Shown: positions 1 to 7,341, numbered from the stretch's first letter. The stretch: DNA of 8,543 bases from Cellvibrionales bacterium UBA1854 (GCA_002338445.1 DDII01000091.1:1-8543), one strand, 5' to 3'. Numbers and translations: made by a program. Notes: generated by a model not told the origin, from the letters alone.

Positions 1-420
1 ATTTTCCAGCAATTTAATTTAATTCCATATCTGAATGCCGTGGAGAATATCCAACTGGCTCAACGATTCACGAAAGACACATCAAAATCTCTTGGGGAAG
101 TAGGAATAAAAAAAATATTGAATACTTTTCACATTAGCAATACCGACAGCATCGCACCCACTGGCAAATTGAGCATCGGTCAACAACAACGTATTGCCAT
201 TGTGAGAGCAATGATAAATCAACCAGAGATCCTCATAGCTGATGAACCAACTTCATCTCTCGACGAAATGAATAAAAATATCTTTATGTCAGAACTCCTA
301 GAAATGATATCTAAACAGAACACAACACTGATATTCGTCAGCCATGATTTATCACTAACCCATAATTTTGATCGCATTGATACTTTAAAAGAAATTAATT
401 CCTTAAAGGAATCTCAGTAA
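1..420 (+). CDS. ABC transporter ATP-binding protein, LolD/MacB type (5'-truncated by window edge)
   Basis: ATP-hydrolysing subunit of an inner-membrane ABC transporter, paired with the permease that follows. The frame is open from base 1 and begins FQQFNLIPYLNAVEN, the Q-loop of LolD/MacB-type ATPases. The GTG at position 40 is therefore an internal Val, and the Walker A half lies upstream of the window. Visible motifs in order are the Q-loop, the signature LSIGQQQR (Ile where the consensus LSGGQ has Gly), Walker B ILIADEP, the D-loop SSLD and the H-loop FVSHD. The stop TAA (418-420) shares its last base with the permease ATG (420-422), which indicates translational coupling. The partner permease suggests the branch found in the zinc-responsive zrg operons of Vibrio. 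That substrate link is inference; a general LolD/MacB-like exporter is the alternative. Confidence 0.95.
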   Translation: MFQQFNLIPYLNAVENIQLAQRFTKDTSKSLGEVGIKKILNTFHISNTDSIAPTGKLSIGQQQRIAIVRAMINQPEILIADEPTSSLDEMNKNIFMSELLEMISKQNTTLIFVSHDLSLTHNFDRIDTLKEINSLKESQ

Positions 421-1658
421 TGTTTTTCCAACTAGCTACAAAAAGCTTATTGAATAGAAAAGGATCTGTCTCTCTGACAATAATTGCCATGAGCGTAAGT
501 ATTTTTGTCTTATTAGGTGTGGAGCATATAAGACAGCAAACAAAGGAAAACTTTCAAAGCACCGTGTCTGGCGTAGATTTAATAGTTGGAGCAAGAACTG
601 GGAGCCTTAACTTATTGCTTTACTCAGTATTCAGGATTGGCGCACCTACCAATAATGTGGGTTGGGATTCCTACACACATGTCGTCTCGGATCCTTTAGT
701 AAAGTGGTCTATACCCATATCCTTAGGCGATTCTCACAAAGGATATCGCGTAGTCGGAACAACACAGGGGTACTTTACTAATTTCAGTTATGGCTCTCGG
801 AAACGACTTGAATTTGAGAGTGGAGAGCCGTTTTCAAAAATTTTTGATGTTGTATTGGGTTCAGAAGTGGCTGAAAAATTGAAATACTCTATTGGAGCTA
901 AAATAGTGCTAGCACATGGATTGGGAAAGACTAGTTTTAGCCTTCATGAGGATAAGCCATTTCGAGTGGTGGGGATATTAGCACCGACCGGCACTCCTGT
1001 TGACCAATCCCTTCAAGTAAGTCTTCAGGGCATGGAGGCGATTCATAATAACCAAAGAATAACTCAGACGTTGCGAGAGACTCCCATAAACATCAACCAA
1101 ATCGAATTCAGACAATTTCAACCGAAGACCATCACGGCATTCATGCTTGGCCTAACTTCAAAAATAGCTTCATTTAAAGTTCAAAGGAAGATCAATAACT
1201 TTCCAGCTGAACCTCTCACAGCAATTTTGCCGGGCGTGGCTCTATCCGAATTGTGGCAAATGATGAAAGTCATAGAAAATACTTTACGTTTAGTTTCGGT
1301 TCTCATCCTCATAGCAGCACTATTGGGCTTAAGTGCCATGATGCTTGCATCTATCAGGGAGCGCCGATATGAAATCTACCTTCTAAGAGTAATAGGCGCG
1401 CCGCCGATATTTCTATTTCTGTTGATCGAATTGGAGGCGTTATTGATAAGCATGATTAGTATTGCCATTGGGACACTCACGCTTTTAACGAGTTTACTTG
1501 TAACTAATGATTTGCTGGCGTCTAGTTATGGACTAAATATTAACTCGGATATCATCACACAAAGCACCTTTACATATATATGTACGATAATGATTACCAC
1601 TATGATCGCCGCGGCGATACCATCTTTCTCAGCCTATAAAAGTGCCAAGGTAAATTGA
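420..1658 (+). CDS. ABC transporter permease, MacB/FtsX family (412 aa)
   Basis: Membrane subunit of the transporter whose ATPase overlaps it by one base. The topology fits the FtsX/MacB/LolC class: one N-terminal membrane helix (about residues 19-36), a large periplasmic domain (about 37-285), then three C-terminal helices (about 288-311, 328-361, 383-403). The loop SIRERRYEIYLLRVIGAP between helices 2 and 3 is the conserved cytoplasmic coupling segment. Periplasmic stretches such as DLIVGARTGSLNLLLYSVFR, PISLGDSHKGYR and FRVVGILAPTGTPVD match, from memory, a subfamily common in marine Gammaproteobacteria that is often found with DUF2796 proteins (ZrgC-like). A role in metal-responsive export or chaperoning is inference. 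No accessory gene follows; after the stop there are 444 bases without a gene. The start is set by the TAATG overlap. Confidence 0.93.
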   Translation: MFFQLATKSLLNRKGSVSLTIIAMSVSIFVLLGVEHIRQQTKENFQSTVSGVDLIVGARTGSLNLLLYSVFRIGAPTNNVGWDSYTHVVSDPLVKWSIPISLGDSHKGYRVVGTTQGYFTNFSYGSRKRLEFESGEPFSKIFDVVLGSEVAEKLKYSIGAKIVLAHGLGKTSFSLHEDKPFRVVGILAPTGTPVDQSLQVSLQGMEAIHNNQRITQTLRETPININQIEFRQFQPKTITAFMLGLTSKIASFKVQRKINNFPAEPLTAILPGVALSELWQMMKVIENTLRLVSVLILIAALLGLSAMMLASIRERRYEIYLLRVIGAPPIFLFLLIELEALLISMISIAIGTLTLLTSLLVTNDLLASSYGLNINSDIITQSTFTYICTIMITTMIAAAIPSFSAYKSAKVN

Positions 1659-2102
1659 CTTAAACTACCAATGTGGACATTTATTTTCTAAAACAACATA
1701 ATTTATTGCGAGAGAAAATATATTTTTAATAGCCGCCACATGATTCCCTCGCCTTGTCTGTGTGACCCAACACTTTTAGAGCTTAGGATACTTTTCTATT
1801 TTTTAGAAAATGCTTAGACCTTGAGCATTGACATGTATGGAGCACTGAGTCTTTACGTTATCAGGTCTTAGTTAACATCTTTGGATCAAATTGACTCCTC
1901 GCTCGGTTCACAATACCGAAGTTACAATCAGCTAGGACTATAAATTAAAAATAACTTTTAACCGGGTGGTCACGAATTCAATCTATAATCATTCCTCATC
2001 TAATTCATATCGTTCTATCTGTACTTGCTAAGTTCATCCTGTTGGTTACACTTAATACTCCACCAGTTAGGCCTGATATTTCATTAGCGTAGGATCTAAA
2101 AG
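1659..2102. other. 444-base gap with no recognisable gene
   Basis: No convincing coding frame on either strand; the longest ATG-started piece I translated here is a 26-codon frame at 1740-1817 with no recognisable character. A 7-bp AT-only inverted repeat (TTTTCTA 1792-1798, TAGAAAA 1804-1810) is too weak to call a terminator. A TATAAT hexamer at 1984-1989 could be the -10 box for the downstream peptidase, but there is no acceptable -35 box at 16-18 bp spacing. No Zur-like palindrome was seen. A TTGACT at 1891-1896 has no matching -10 box. Confidence 0.6.
2091..2094 (+). promoter_or_regulatory. Shine-Dalgarno AGGA for the M42 peptidase
   Basis: AGGA lies 8 bases before the ATG at 2103. This supports that start over the internal Met at codon 12, which has no such site in front of it. 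Confidence 0.7.
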
Positions 2103-3191
2103 ATGCCCAAGACAAAAATTTTGAATAACAAATCAATGTCCTTCTTAAAAGAGTACCTAAACAATGCTGCTCCGACTGGTCATGAGTGGGAGGGGCAAAA
2201 GCTGTGGATGAATTATTTGAGGCCCTACGTAGATGAATTTATTACTGACTCCTATGGAAGCGCAGTTGGAGTCCTCAATCCTAATTCGAAATATAAGGTT
2301 GTGATTGAAGGTCATGCAGATGAGATCTCTTGGTATGTAAATTATATTTCTGAGAACGGTTTGGTTTATGTGGTGCGTAATGGCGGCAGTGATCATCAGA
2401 TAGCGCCCAGCAAAATAGTAAACATTCATACTAAAACTGGTTTTGTGAAGGGTGTGTTCGGATGGCCGGCAATCCATACTCGAGATAGAAGCAGGGAACA
2501 AACGCCAAAACCCGATAACATATTCATCGATTGCGGCTGTCAAACGAAAGAACAGGTTGAGAAATTGGGCGTGCATGTTGGGTGTGTAATTACCTATCCA
2601 GACGAGTTTCATGTGCTTAATAAAACAAATTTTGTTTGCAGGGCCCTGGACAATAGGATGGGAGGATTTATGATTGCGGAGGTCGCGCGATTGCTACATG
2701 AAAACAAGAAGACACTCCCTTTTGGTCTGTATATCACGAACTCCGTTCAAGAGGAGGTGGGGCTTCGTGGTGCAGAGATGATCACTCAAACGATTAAACC
2801 TGATATGGCAATAATCACGGATGTTACTCATGACACAACGACGCCCATGGTTAATCAAAAAAAACAAGGCGCGGTAAAAAATGGTGATGGCCCCGTAATT
2901 GCTTTCGCACCAGCTGTACAACAAAAACTGCGTGATTTAATCATTGAAACAGCTGACACCAACAATATTCCATTTCAAAGGTCTGCTCTATCTCGGGCAA
3001 CAGGAACTGATACGGACGCCTTTGCTTACAGTAATGGCGGCGTACCCTCTGCTTTGATTTCACTGCCGTTGAGATATATGCATACAACTGTTGAGATGGT
3101 CCACAAGGACGATGTTGAAAATGTCATTAAGCTAATTTATGAAACGCTGCTTAATGTAAAAGGCGGAGAGACTTTTTCTTATTTTGACTAA
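2103..3191 (+). CDS. M42 family metallopeptidase (glutamyl aminopeptidase/FrvX-like), 362 aa
   Basis: Cytosolic dinuclear-zinc aminopeptidase of family M42, which trims N-terminal residues from peptides; members usually assemble into dodecameric shells. No signal peptide is present. All expected residues are visible: His71 and Asp73 in EGHADEISW, bridging Asp183 in RALDNRMGG, catalytic Glu217 and ligand Glu218 in VQEEVGLRGA, Asp240 in ITDVTHDT, and His327 in RYMHTTVEMVH. The N-terminal AAPTGHEWEGQ segment and the length (about 360 aa) are normal for the family, so the gene looks intact. The exact peptide specificity cannot be read from sequence. From memory, stretches such as NGGSDHQIAPSK, HTRDRS and TGTDTDAFAYSNGG most resemble Bacteroidota-type M42 enzymes, which may mean transfer. 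It is monocistronic by context, with gaps of more than 400 bases on both sides. Confidence 0.96.
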   Translation: MPKTKILNNKSMSFLKEYLNNAAPTGHEWEGQKLWMNYLRPYVDEFITDSYGSAVGVLNPNSKYKVVIEGHADEISWYVNYISENGLVYVVRNGGSDHQIAPSKIVNIHTKTGFVKGVFGWPAIHTRDRSREQTPKPDNIFIDCGCQTKEQVEKLGVHVGCVITYPDEFHVLNKTNFVCRALDNRMGGFMIAEVARLLHENKKTLPFGLYITNSVQEEVGLRGAEMITQTIKPDMAIITDVTHDTTTPMVNQKKQGAVKNGDGPVIAFAPAVQQKLRDLIIETADTNNIPFQRSALSRATGTDTDAFAYSNGGVPSALISLPLRYMHTTVEMVHKDDVENVIKLIYETLLNVKGGETFSYFD

Positions 3192-3551
3192 ACACCTCTC
3201 CCCAGACATCCAGTGATTTTATCACGAAGATCCTATCTTCAGCCGGCACTTTGGGGGACCCAAATACTGTTAACCAAATTGGCACAAAGACAAATCTCTT
3301 ATTGTTTCTAGTTCGGACCTCTCAACGTTCTCCCATGAGAGAATTATGCAAGAGTCTCAGGTGATTGGGACGTTAAATAATTTGTTGATCGAAAGCTACA
3401 AAAATCAATAACGGAAAGAGCTAAATTCGAAACTCAAAAAGTCAGTGACTTAATCATTAAACTTGCGACCTACATAGATTCTTTCACCAATTTAAAGCAG
3501 TACTGAGTCACTACCCTAGGGCATGGCCTCATTTTCACCACCCTCCAACTG

Positions 3552-3627
3552 TCGCAATTGCAATGTCTGTTTAGTTGCGATGACCGTAACGTTTGTAATT
3601 TCGTTATCACAGCTCTATTCAATAACG
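3552..3627. repeat. Cluster of short inverted repeats upstream of the fucosidase promoter
   Basis: TCGCAA (3552-3557) is mirrored by TTGCGA (3575-3580), enclosing the palindrome ATTGCAAT (3557-3564). CGTTAT (3602-3607) is mirrored by ATAACG (3622-3627), and another TAACG sits at 3587-3591. They lie just upstream of the -35 box at 3646 and could be binding sites for a regulator. Each is only 6 bp, so chance is a real alternative in AT-rich DNA. Confidence 0.25.
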
Positions 3628-3645
3628 GAGGAGTAAATCCAAATT

Positions 3646-3674
3646 TTGGCTAATTGTAACTTTTTACATATAAT
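3646..3674 (+). promoter_or_regulatory. Sigma70-type promoter for the fucosidase gene
   Basis: The -35 box TTGGCT (3646-3651, 4 of 6 to consensus) is followed by a 17-base spacer and a perfect -10 box TATAAT (3669-3674). The predicted transcription start near 3681 would give a leader of only about 26 bases before the TTG start at 3707. This is the best promoter match I found in the window. Confidence 0.6.
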
Positions 3675-3706
3675 GAAGTAATAATATGTAACAAAAATAT
3701 TGTAAT

Positions 3707-5236
3707 TTGAATATTTATAAATCTAAAAGAATATGGCTTCCCCTAATTATCTTTTGGGTGGTCACTCCGTTAGCCAGTCCAAGTCAAATGCAGTTACCCA
3801 CGAATCAAGAAATATACACCGAGAGTTGGGAGTCGCTTTCTAAACATGAACAGGCACCTGAATGGTTTGCCGACGCTAAGCTAGGGATCTATTTTCACTG
3901 GGGACCATACAGCGTTCCAGCCAAGGGCTCAGAGTGGTATCCACACTACATGTATTACAATGATCATCCTCTCAGGGCGCATCACGAGAAAACTTATGGT
4001 GATCCCTCCATCTTTGGTTACCATGACTTTATACCAATGTTCAACGCCAGAAATTTCGATCCGAAAGATTGGGTAGAGCTATTTGATCGTGCTGGCGCAA
4101 AATTTGCTGGACCAGTTGCGCAACACCATGATGGATTTGCAATGTGGGCGAGTAAGCTCAATCCATGGAATGTACAAGACCTTGGCCCTAAACGTGACAT
4201 AACGGGTGAACTGGCAAGTGAGCTGAAGTCTAGAGGTATGATGCTCATTACCACATTTCATCACGCTCGAAACCTACAACGAAATGCTGACAACCCTGAT
4301 GAGTGGGAGGGGTGGAATAGTCATTTTCCATATCATCCCGATTTTGCCACTTCATCTACAGATCCAGAACTATCTAAGCTTTACGGAAATATTCCAGCTG
4401 ACGAATTTTATCTATACTGGATGGAGCAGGTAAAAGAAGTAATCGATAATTACTCACCTGATATTATCTGGTTCGACTCTTGGCTCAACCTGATTCCGGA
4501 AAAATATCGTTTAAAGTTAACAGCTTATTATTTAAATAATGCACAAAAAAGGCAGCAAGAGGTAGTTATAGGTTACAAACAGACGGATTATCCCAAGTCG
4601 GTGGGAGTCCTCGATATCGAGCAGGGGGGAAAAAAAGATTTGTCTGATTCCATTTGGCTCACTGACGTAACGCTGAGTGATAGATCATGGAGTTATGTCA
4701 ACGGCCAAACTTATAAAAGCGCAAAATTAGTTTTGCGAAATATGATTGATGTCTGGAGCAAGAACGGGGTTGTTTTGCTAAATGTGTCTCCTCGTGCCGA
4801 CGGGACAATTCCCGTGTCGCAAAGGGAGGTACTTTATCAAATTGGTGACTGGCTGCAAGATTTTGGGGAAGCAGTATATAACACCCGTCCTCATAGTAAA
4901 TATGGTGAGGGTCCAGCCAAAATAGATCACGGTCGTCATGGAGGACAGTCTGCAACTGTGAAATACACTGCTGATGATATTCGCTTCACGGTGTCCAAAG
5001 ATCATAAAACAATGTACCTTTTCTTTCTTGGAAAACCTGAAATTGGTAAACGCCTAAATTTGCGCCGCACATTGGCTGTTCACCACTATCCTACCCCCTC
5101 ACCGATTGAAAGAATTACCATTCTTGGGTCTGAAGTTGAAGTTCTTTGGGAGCTCACCAGCAAAGATTTTTTTATTACGATACCTGATGCTGTAATGAAT
5201 GAACTAGCGACGGTATTTAAGTTTGAATTAAAGTAG
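3707..5236 (+). CDS. GH29 alpha-L-fucosidase, exported (509 aa)
   Basis: Retaining glycoside hydrolase that releases L-fucose from glycans, acting in the periplasm or outside the cell. The N-terminus is a Sec signal peptide: basic KSKR, a hydrophobic core IWLPLIIFWVVTPLA, and likely cleavage around residues 23-26. GH29 hallmarks are WFADAKLGIYFHWGPYSVPA (52-71, His64), QHHDGFAMW (139-147), FHHARN, PDIIWFDSW with the expected nucleophile Asp257, and LLNVSPRADGTIP. Glu305 in VLDIEQGG is the candidate acid/base by position and sequence analogy. The C-terminal part (about 400-509) fits the family's beta-sandwich. The start is not certain: TTG at 3707 lacks a Shine-Dalgarno site, and the in-frame ATG at 3686 is followed at once by TAA. 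The next in-frame Met (codon 28) lies after the hydrophobic core and would remove the signal peptide. A good promoter sits just upstream. Whether it acts on fucoidan, host glycans or plant glycans cannot be told. Confidence 0.95.
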   Translation: MNIYKSKRIWLPLIIFWVVTPLASPSQMQLPTNQEIYTESWESLSKHEQAPEWFADAKLGIYFHWGPYSVPAKGSEWYPHYMYYNDHPLRAHHEKTYGDPSIFGYHDFIPMFNARNFDPKDWVELFDRAGAKFAGPVAQHHDGFAMWASKLNPWNVQDLGPKRDITGELASELKSRGMMLITTFHHARNLQRNADNPDEWEGWNSHFPYHPDFATSSTDPELSKLYGNIPADEFYLYWMEQVKEVIDNYSPDIIWFDSWLNLIPEKYRLKLTAYYLNNAQKRQQEVVIGYKQTDYPKSVGVLDIEQGGKKDLSDSIWLTDVTLSDRSWSYVNGQTYKSAKLVLRNMIDVWSKNGVVLLNVSPRADGTIPVSQREVLYQIGDWLQDFGEAVYNTRPHSKYGEGPAKIDHGRHGGQSATVKYTADDIRFTVSKDHKTMYLFFLGKPEIGKRLNLRRTLAVHHYPTPSPIERITILGSEVEVLWELTSKDFFITIPDAVMNELATVFKFELK

Positions 5237-5262
5237 CTTAGAGAGAGGTAAAATTATTTACT

Positions 5263-5371
5263 TTGAGCCGTTGTAACTATTGCCAGCCTCGATTTAAATG
5301 CATCCCCACTATTATACCGCTTTTGTTACTTTTAGCATATGCTCTATTTAATGATTAGCTTGAGTCGTTGT
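5263..5371 (+). repeat. Pair of 12-base direct repeats, TTGAG(C/T)CGTTGT
   Basis: TTGAGCCGTTGT (5263-5274) and TTGAGTCGTTGT (5360-5371) differ at one base and lie 97 bases apart in the fucosidase-esterase gap. The second copy overlaps a possible -35 box. They could be operator sites or a small duplication relic; nothing else supports a function. Confidence 0.35.
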
Positions 5372-5388
5372 CATTCGTTACTTATAGG
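5360..5388 (+). promoter_or_regulatory. Weak candidate promoter for the esterase gene
   Basis: TTGAGT (5360-5365, 4 of 6) and TATAGG (5383-5388, 4 of 6) are separated by 17 bases, about 40 bases before the esterase ATG. The spacing is right but both boxes are poor. If it is real, the esterase can be transcribed apart from the fucosidase. Confidence 0.25.
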
Positions 5389-5429
5389 AGAAAAAATCAA
5401 AAAATTTATTCGGTTTTAACGAAAATATA

Positions 5430-7184
5430 ATGAAAAAAGTTATTAAAATACTCCTCATAGGAATGCTGGGTACCGTTGTGTCAATCTCAATTCTATTGGC
5501 GATGCTTTATCTATATATTAAAGAAGAGGTCAGAATCCCAGGTGAGGTCTCATCTTCGACCCTGCGAAACGTTCGACAGGGCGCTGTAATAGGCTTTGAG
5601 ACCAAAAACGGTACCCACGCCTGGTTGGGTATCCCCTACGGGAAGCCTCCCTTAGCAGAACTGCGTTGGAAAGCGCCGAGGCCAGCACCGCCATGGTCTG
5701 GACAGTACAAGGCATTAGATTTTAGTAGCGACTGTGTGCAGCCATGGCACGGCAGTGAGGACTGCCTCTACTTAAATGTGTGGGCCCCTGGTGATTTGAA
5801 GACCGATCAGCTATTACCAGTTATGTTTTGGATTCACGGGGGTGGTAATACCAGGGGGAGCAGTAGTAGCGTTTCCTATGACGGCGCAAACTTGGCGTAT
5901 CATCACGATTTAATCGTGGTCTCGATCAACTACCGACTCGGTCCACTGGGGTGGTTTCGTCACCCTGCGCTGCGTAACGATTCGCCCGCGGATAACTCGG
6001 GCAATTACGGAACTTTGGACATTATTGAAGCGTTGAGATGGGTACAAGAAAATGTTGGGGCGTTTGGCGGAGATGCCGAGAACGTGACTATTTTTGGTGA
6101 GTCGGCCGGTGGCTTAAATGTAATGACGATGCTGGCTTCACCGCTGGCTAAGGGGCTCTTTCACAAAGCGATCGTGCAAAGTGGTGGTATTGATATTACG
6201 CCTATTACCCTCGCCGAAAATTATCTTGATGATTCGGATCCTGGTAGCCCGCGGAGTGCTAAAGAAATGGTCAATAATCTACTCATAATTGACAGCTTGG
6301 CCCAAGAAAGCCGGCTACTGACTAGACAGACCGCAAAAATACAACAACAAGCGATGAGGTCAGAAGCGCTAGCCAATTATATTCTTACGAAGTCTCCCGA
6401 TCAGATTTTCGAAGCCTTTGCCTACCAAGATCCACATAAAATTGAAAGTCAAAATCGGATTAGTGCAGGGCAACCAACTGTCTTTGGCGATGGATTTGTG
6501 TTACCCAGCAATACAAAGAAATCGGTGTTATTTTCAGATATATCTAAGTACAACGCAGTTCCCATCATTTTAGGAACCAATCGCGATGAGGTGACTTTAT
6601 TTCATTTCACAAACAGCGAATACATCAACATGTTGTTCGGTGTATTGCCAGTTGGATTTAAAGACCGAGAGGGCTATCAAAAATTGATTCGGCATGGCTC
6701 AGACCTCTGGAAATTGCGCGGCGTAGATAGTTTAGCCAGCCTAATGAAAGAGGCGCAAGGAGAGAAGATCTTCGCCTATCGCTGGGATCTAGATGATTTA
6801 CGAGATATCGGTTTTATCGACTTGCAATCGCTCTTGGGTGCCTCTCATGCCATGGAGATTCCCTTTGTATTTGGCAACTTAACCAATTCGATACGAATCT
6901 ATTATAAGGGCTCGATGACAGCAGAAACGGAAGCGGTTTCACGTAGCATGATGTCTTACTGGGCACACTTTGCTTATACCGGTGACCCCGGCAAAGGGCG
7001 GTCAGGCGAAGAGGTGGCTTGGACAGAATGGCAGAATGGTGAGCCCGATCAACAGCGACTGATGATCTTCGATTCGGCGTTAGATGGGGGCAACCGCATG
7101 TCATCAGAGCGAATCACCGAAGAGATGCTAAAAACAAGATCGCTTAAAGATGGGCCTTCATTTGATAAGCCGTTACCGTTTTAA
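5430..7184 (+). CDS. Type-B carboxylesterase (alpha/beta hydrolase), membrane-anchored or exported, 584 aa
   Basis: Serine esterase of the COesterase/para-nitrobenzyl esterase family, which hydrolyses carboxylic esters. The N-terminus (about residues 4-30) is a strongly hydrophobic segment after MKKVIK, a signal anchor or signal peptide, so the enzyme acts outside the cytoplasm. Family landmarks are GIPYGKPPLAELRW (67-80), a likely disulfide Cys102-Cys112 within DCVQPWHGSEDCLYLN, the oxyanion segment HGGG (136-139), nucleophile Ser225 in FGESAGG, Glu387 in LGTNRDE, and His473 in GASHAMEIPFVFGN. The triad is complete and the gene looks active. The start ATG at 5430 is the only ATG, GTG or TTG in the open frame before the hydrophobic segment, but it has no clear ribosome site. 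The gene is visibly richer in G+C than the flanking genes, which may mean separate ancestry. It lies 193 bases after the fucosidase; a role in removing acyl groups from fucosylated glycans is only inference. Confidence 0.95.
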   Translation: MKKVIKILLIGMLGTVVSISILLAMLYLYIKEEVRIPGEVSSSTLRNVRQGAVIGFETKNGTHAWLGIPYGKPPLAELRWKAPRPAPPWSGQYKALDFSSDCVQPWHGSEDCLYLNVWAPGDLKTDQLLPVMFWIHGGGNTRGSSSSVSYDGANLAYHHDLIVVSINYRLGPLGWFRHPALRNDSPADNSGNYGTLDIIEALRWVQENVGAFGGDAENVTIFGESAGGLNVMTMLASPLAKGLFHKAIVQSGGIDITPITLAENYLDDSDPGSPRSAKEMVNNLLIIDSLAQESRLLTRQTAKIQQQAMRSEALANYILTKSPDQIFEAFAYQDPHKIESQNRISAGQPTVFGDGFVLPSNTKKSVLFSDISKYNAVPIILGTNRDEVTLFHFTNSEYINMLFGVLPVGFKDREGYQKLIRHGSDLWKLRGVDSLASLMKEAQGEKIFAYRWDLDDLRDIGFIDLQSLLGASHAMEIPFVFGNLTNSIRIYYKGSMTAETEAVSRSMMSYWAHFAYTGDPGKGRSGEEVAWTEWQNGEPDQQRLMIFDSALDGGNRMSSERITEEMLKTRSLKDGPSFDKPLPF

Positions 7185-7230
7185 AAGTCGTCCTTTAAAA
7201 AGACGAATTGAACGAGGTGTTCGTTAATAA

Positions 7231-7329
7231 TTTGTAGGAGAGGCTGGCGGTCGCAACTCTGAAGAAGAGGTAACACAAATTCTAAAAAGACTCAAAAAAT
7301 ATGATACCAATTATGAGTCCCTAGGTTAA
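7231..7329 (+). pseudogene. Headless reading frame (32 codons) ending just before the nuclease gene
   Basis: A frame open from 7231 (after the in-frame TAA at 7228) to TAA at 7327-7329 reads GGRNSEEEVTQILKRLKKYD and then TNYESLG. This is a plausible charged, helical protein C-terminus. It has no ATG, GTG or TTG start, so it is either the tail of a gene whose front has been lost or a chance open frame. Its stop is 12 bases before the nuclease ATG, the spacing of an operon partner. I do not recognise the family. Confidence 0.35.
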
Positions 7330-7334
7330 AGGAA
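7329..7334 (+). promoter_or_regulatory. Shine-Dalgarno AAGGAA for the nuclease gene
   Basis: AAGGAA ends 7 bases before the ATG at 7342. It overlaps the last base of the headless frame's stop codon, the arrangement expected between two genes of one operon, and it supports ATG 7342 as the start. Confidence 0.65.
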
Positions 7335-7341
7335 AAGACTG

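Larger units (their letters stand above)
3192..3706. other. 515-base gap: possible protein remnant, inverted repeats, promoter
   Basis: No intact gene. On the + strand a 45-codon stop-bounded frame (3274-3411) contains the protein-like stretch SLIVSSSDLSTFSHE and ends at TAA. It recalls the SSDLSH motif of MEMO-family proteins but is far too short to be a gene. Further right are short inverted repeats (3552-3580, 3602-3627), an SD-like GGAGGAG (3627-3633) with no normal start codon at usual spacing, and a good promoter for the fucosidase (3646-3674). No terminator for the peptidase gene was recognisable. Confidence 0.5.

Noticed and set aside
40..42. GTG as the start of the ABC ATPase
   Set aside because: The frame upstream encodes the ATPase Q-loop, so the gene begins outside the window.
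1792..1810. Hairpin TTTTCTA/TAGAAAA as a terminator
   Set aside because: The stem is only 7 bp and almost all A-T, with no T-run following it and more than 130 bases after the permease stop.
1740..1817. 26-codon frame starting ATGATTCCC
   Set aside because: No ribosome site, no recognisable sequence character, and a length expected by chance.
2066..2072. GTTAGGC resembling an integron attC core
   Set aside because: No matching partner core or imperfect palindrome lies nearby, and there is no integrase or cassette array.
2157..2612. Long open frame (151 codons) on the minus strand inside the M42 gene
   Set aside because: It is fully antisense to a gene whose catalytic residues are all intact, and its translation shows no recognisable domain.
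6814..7104. 96-codon minus-strand frame inside the esterase
   Set aside because: Shadow of a gene with a complete catalytic triad; the translation has no coherent features.
7188..7206. TCGTC/GACGA stem after the esterase as a terminator
   Set aside because: Only 5 bp with a 9-base loop and no T-run.
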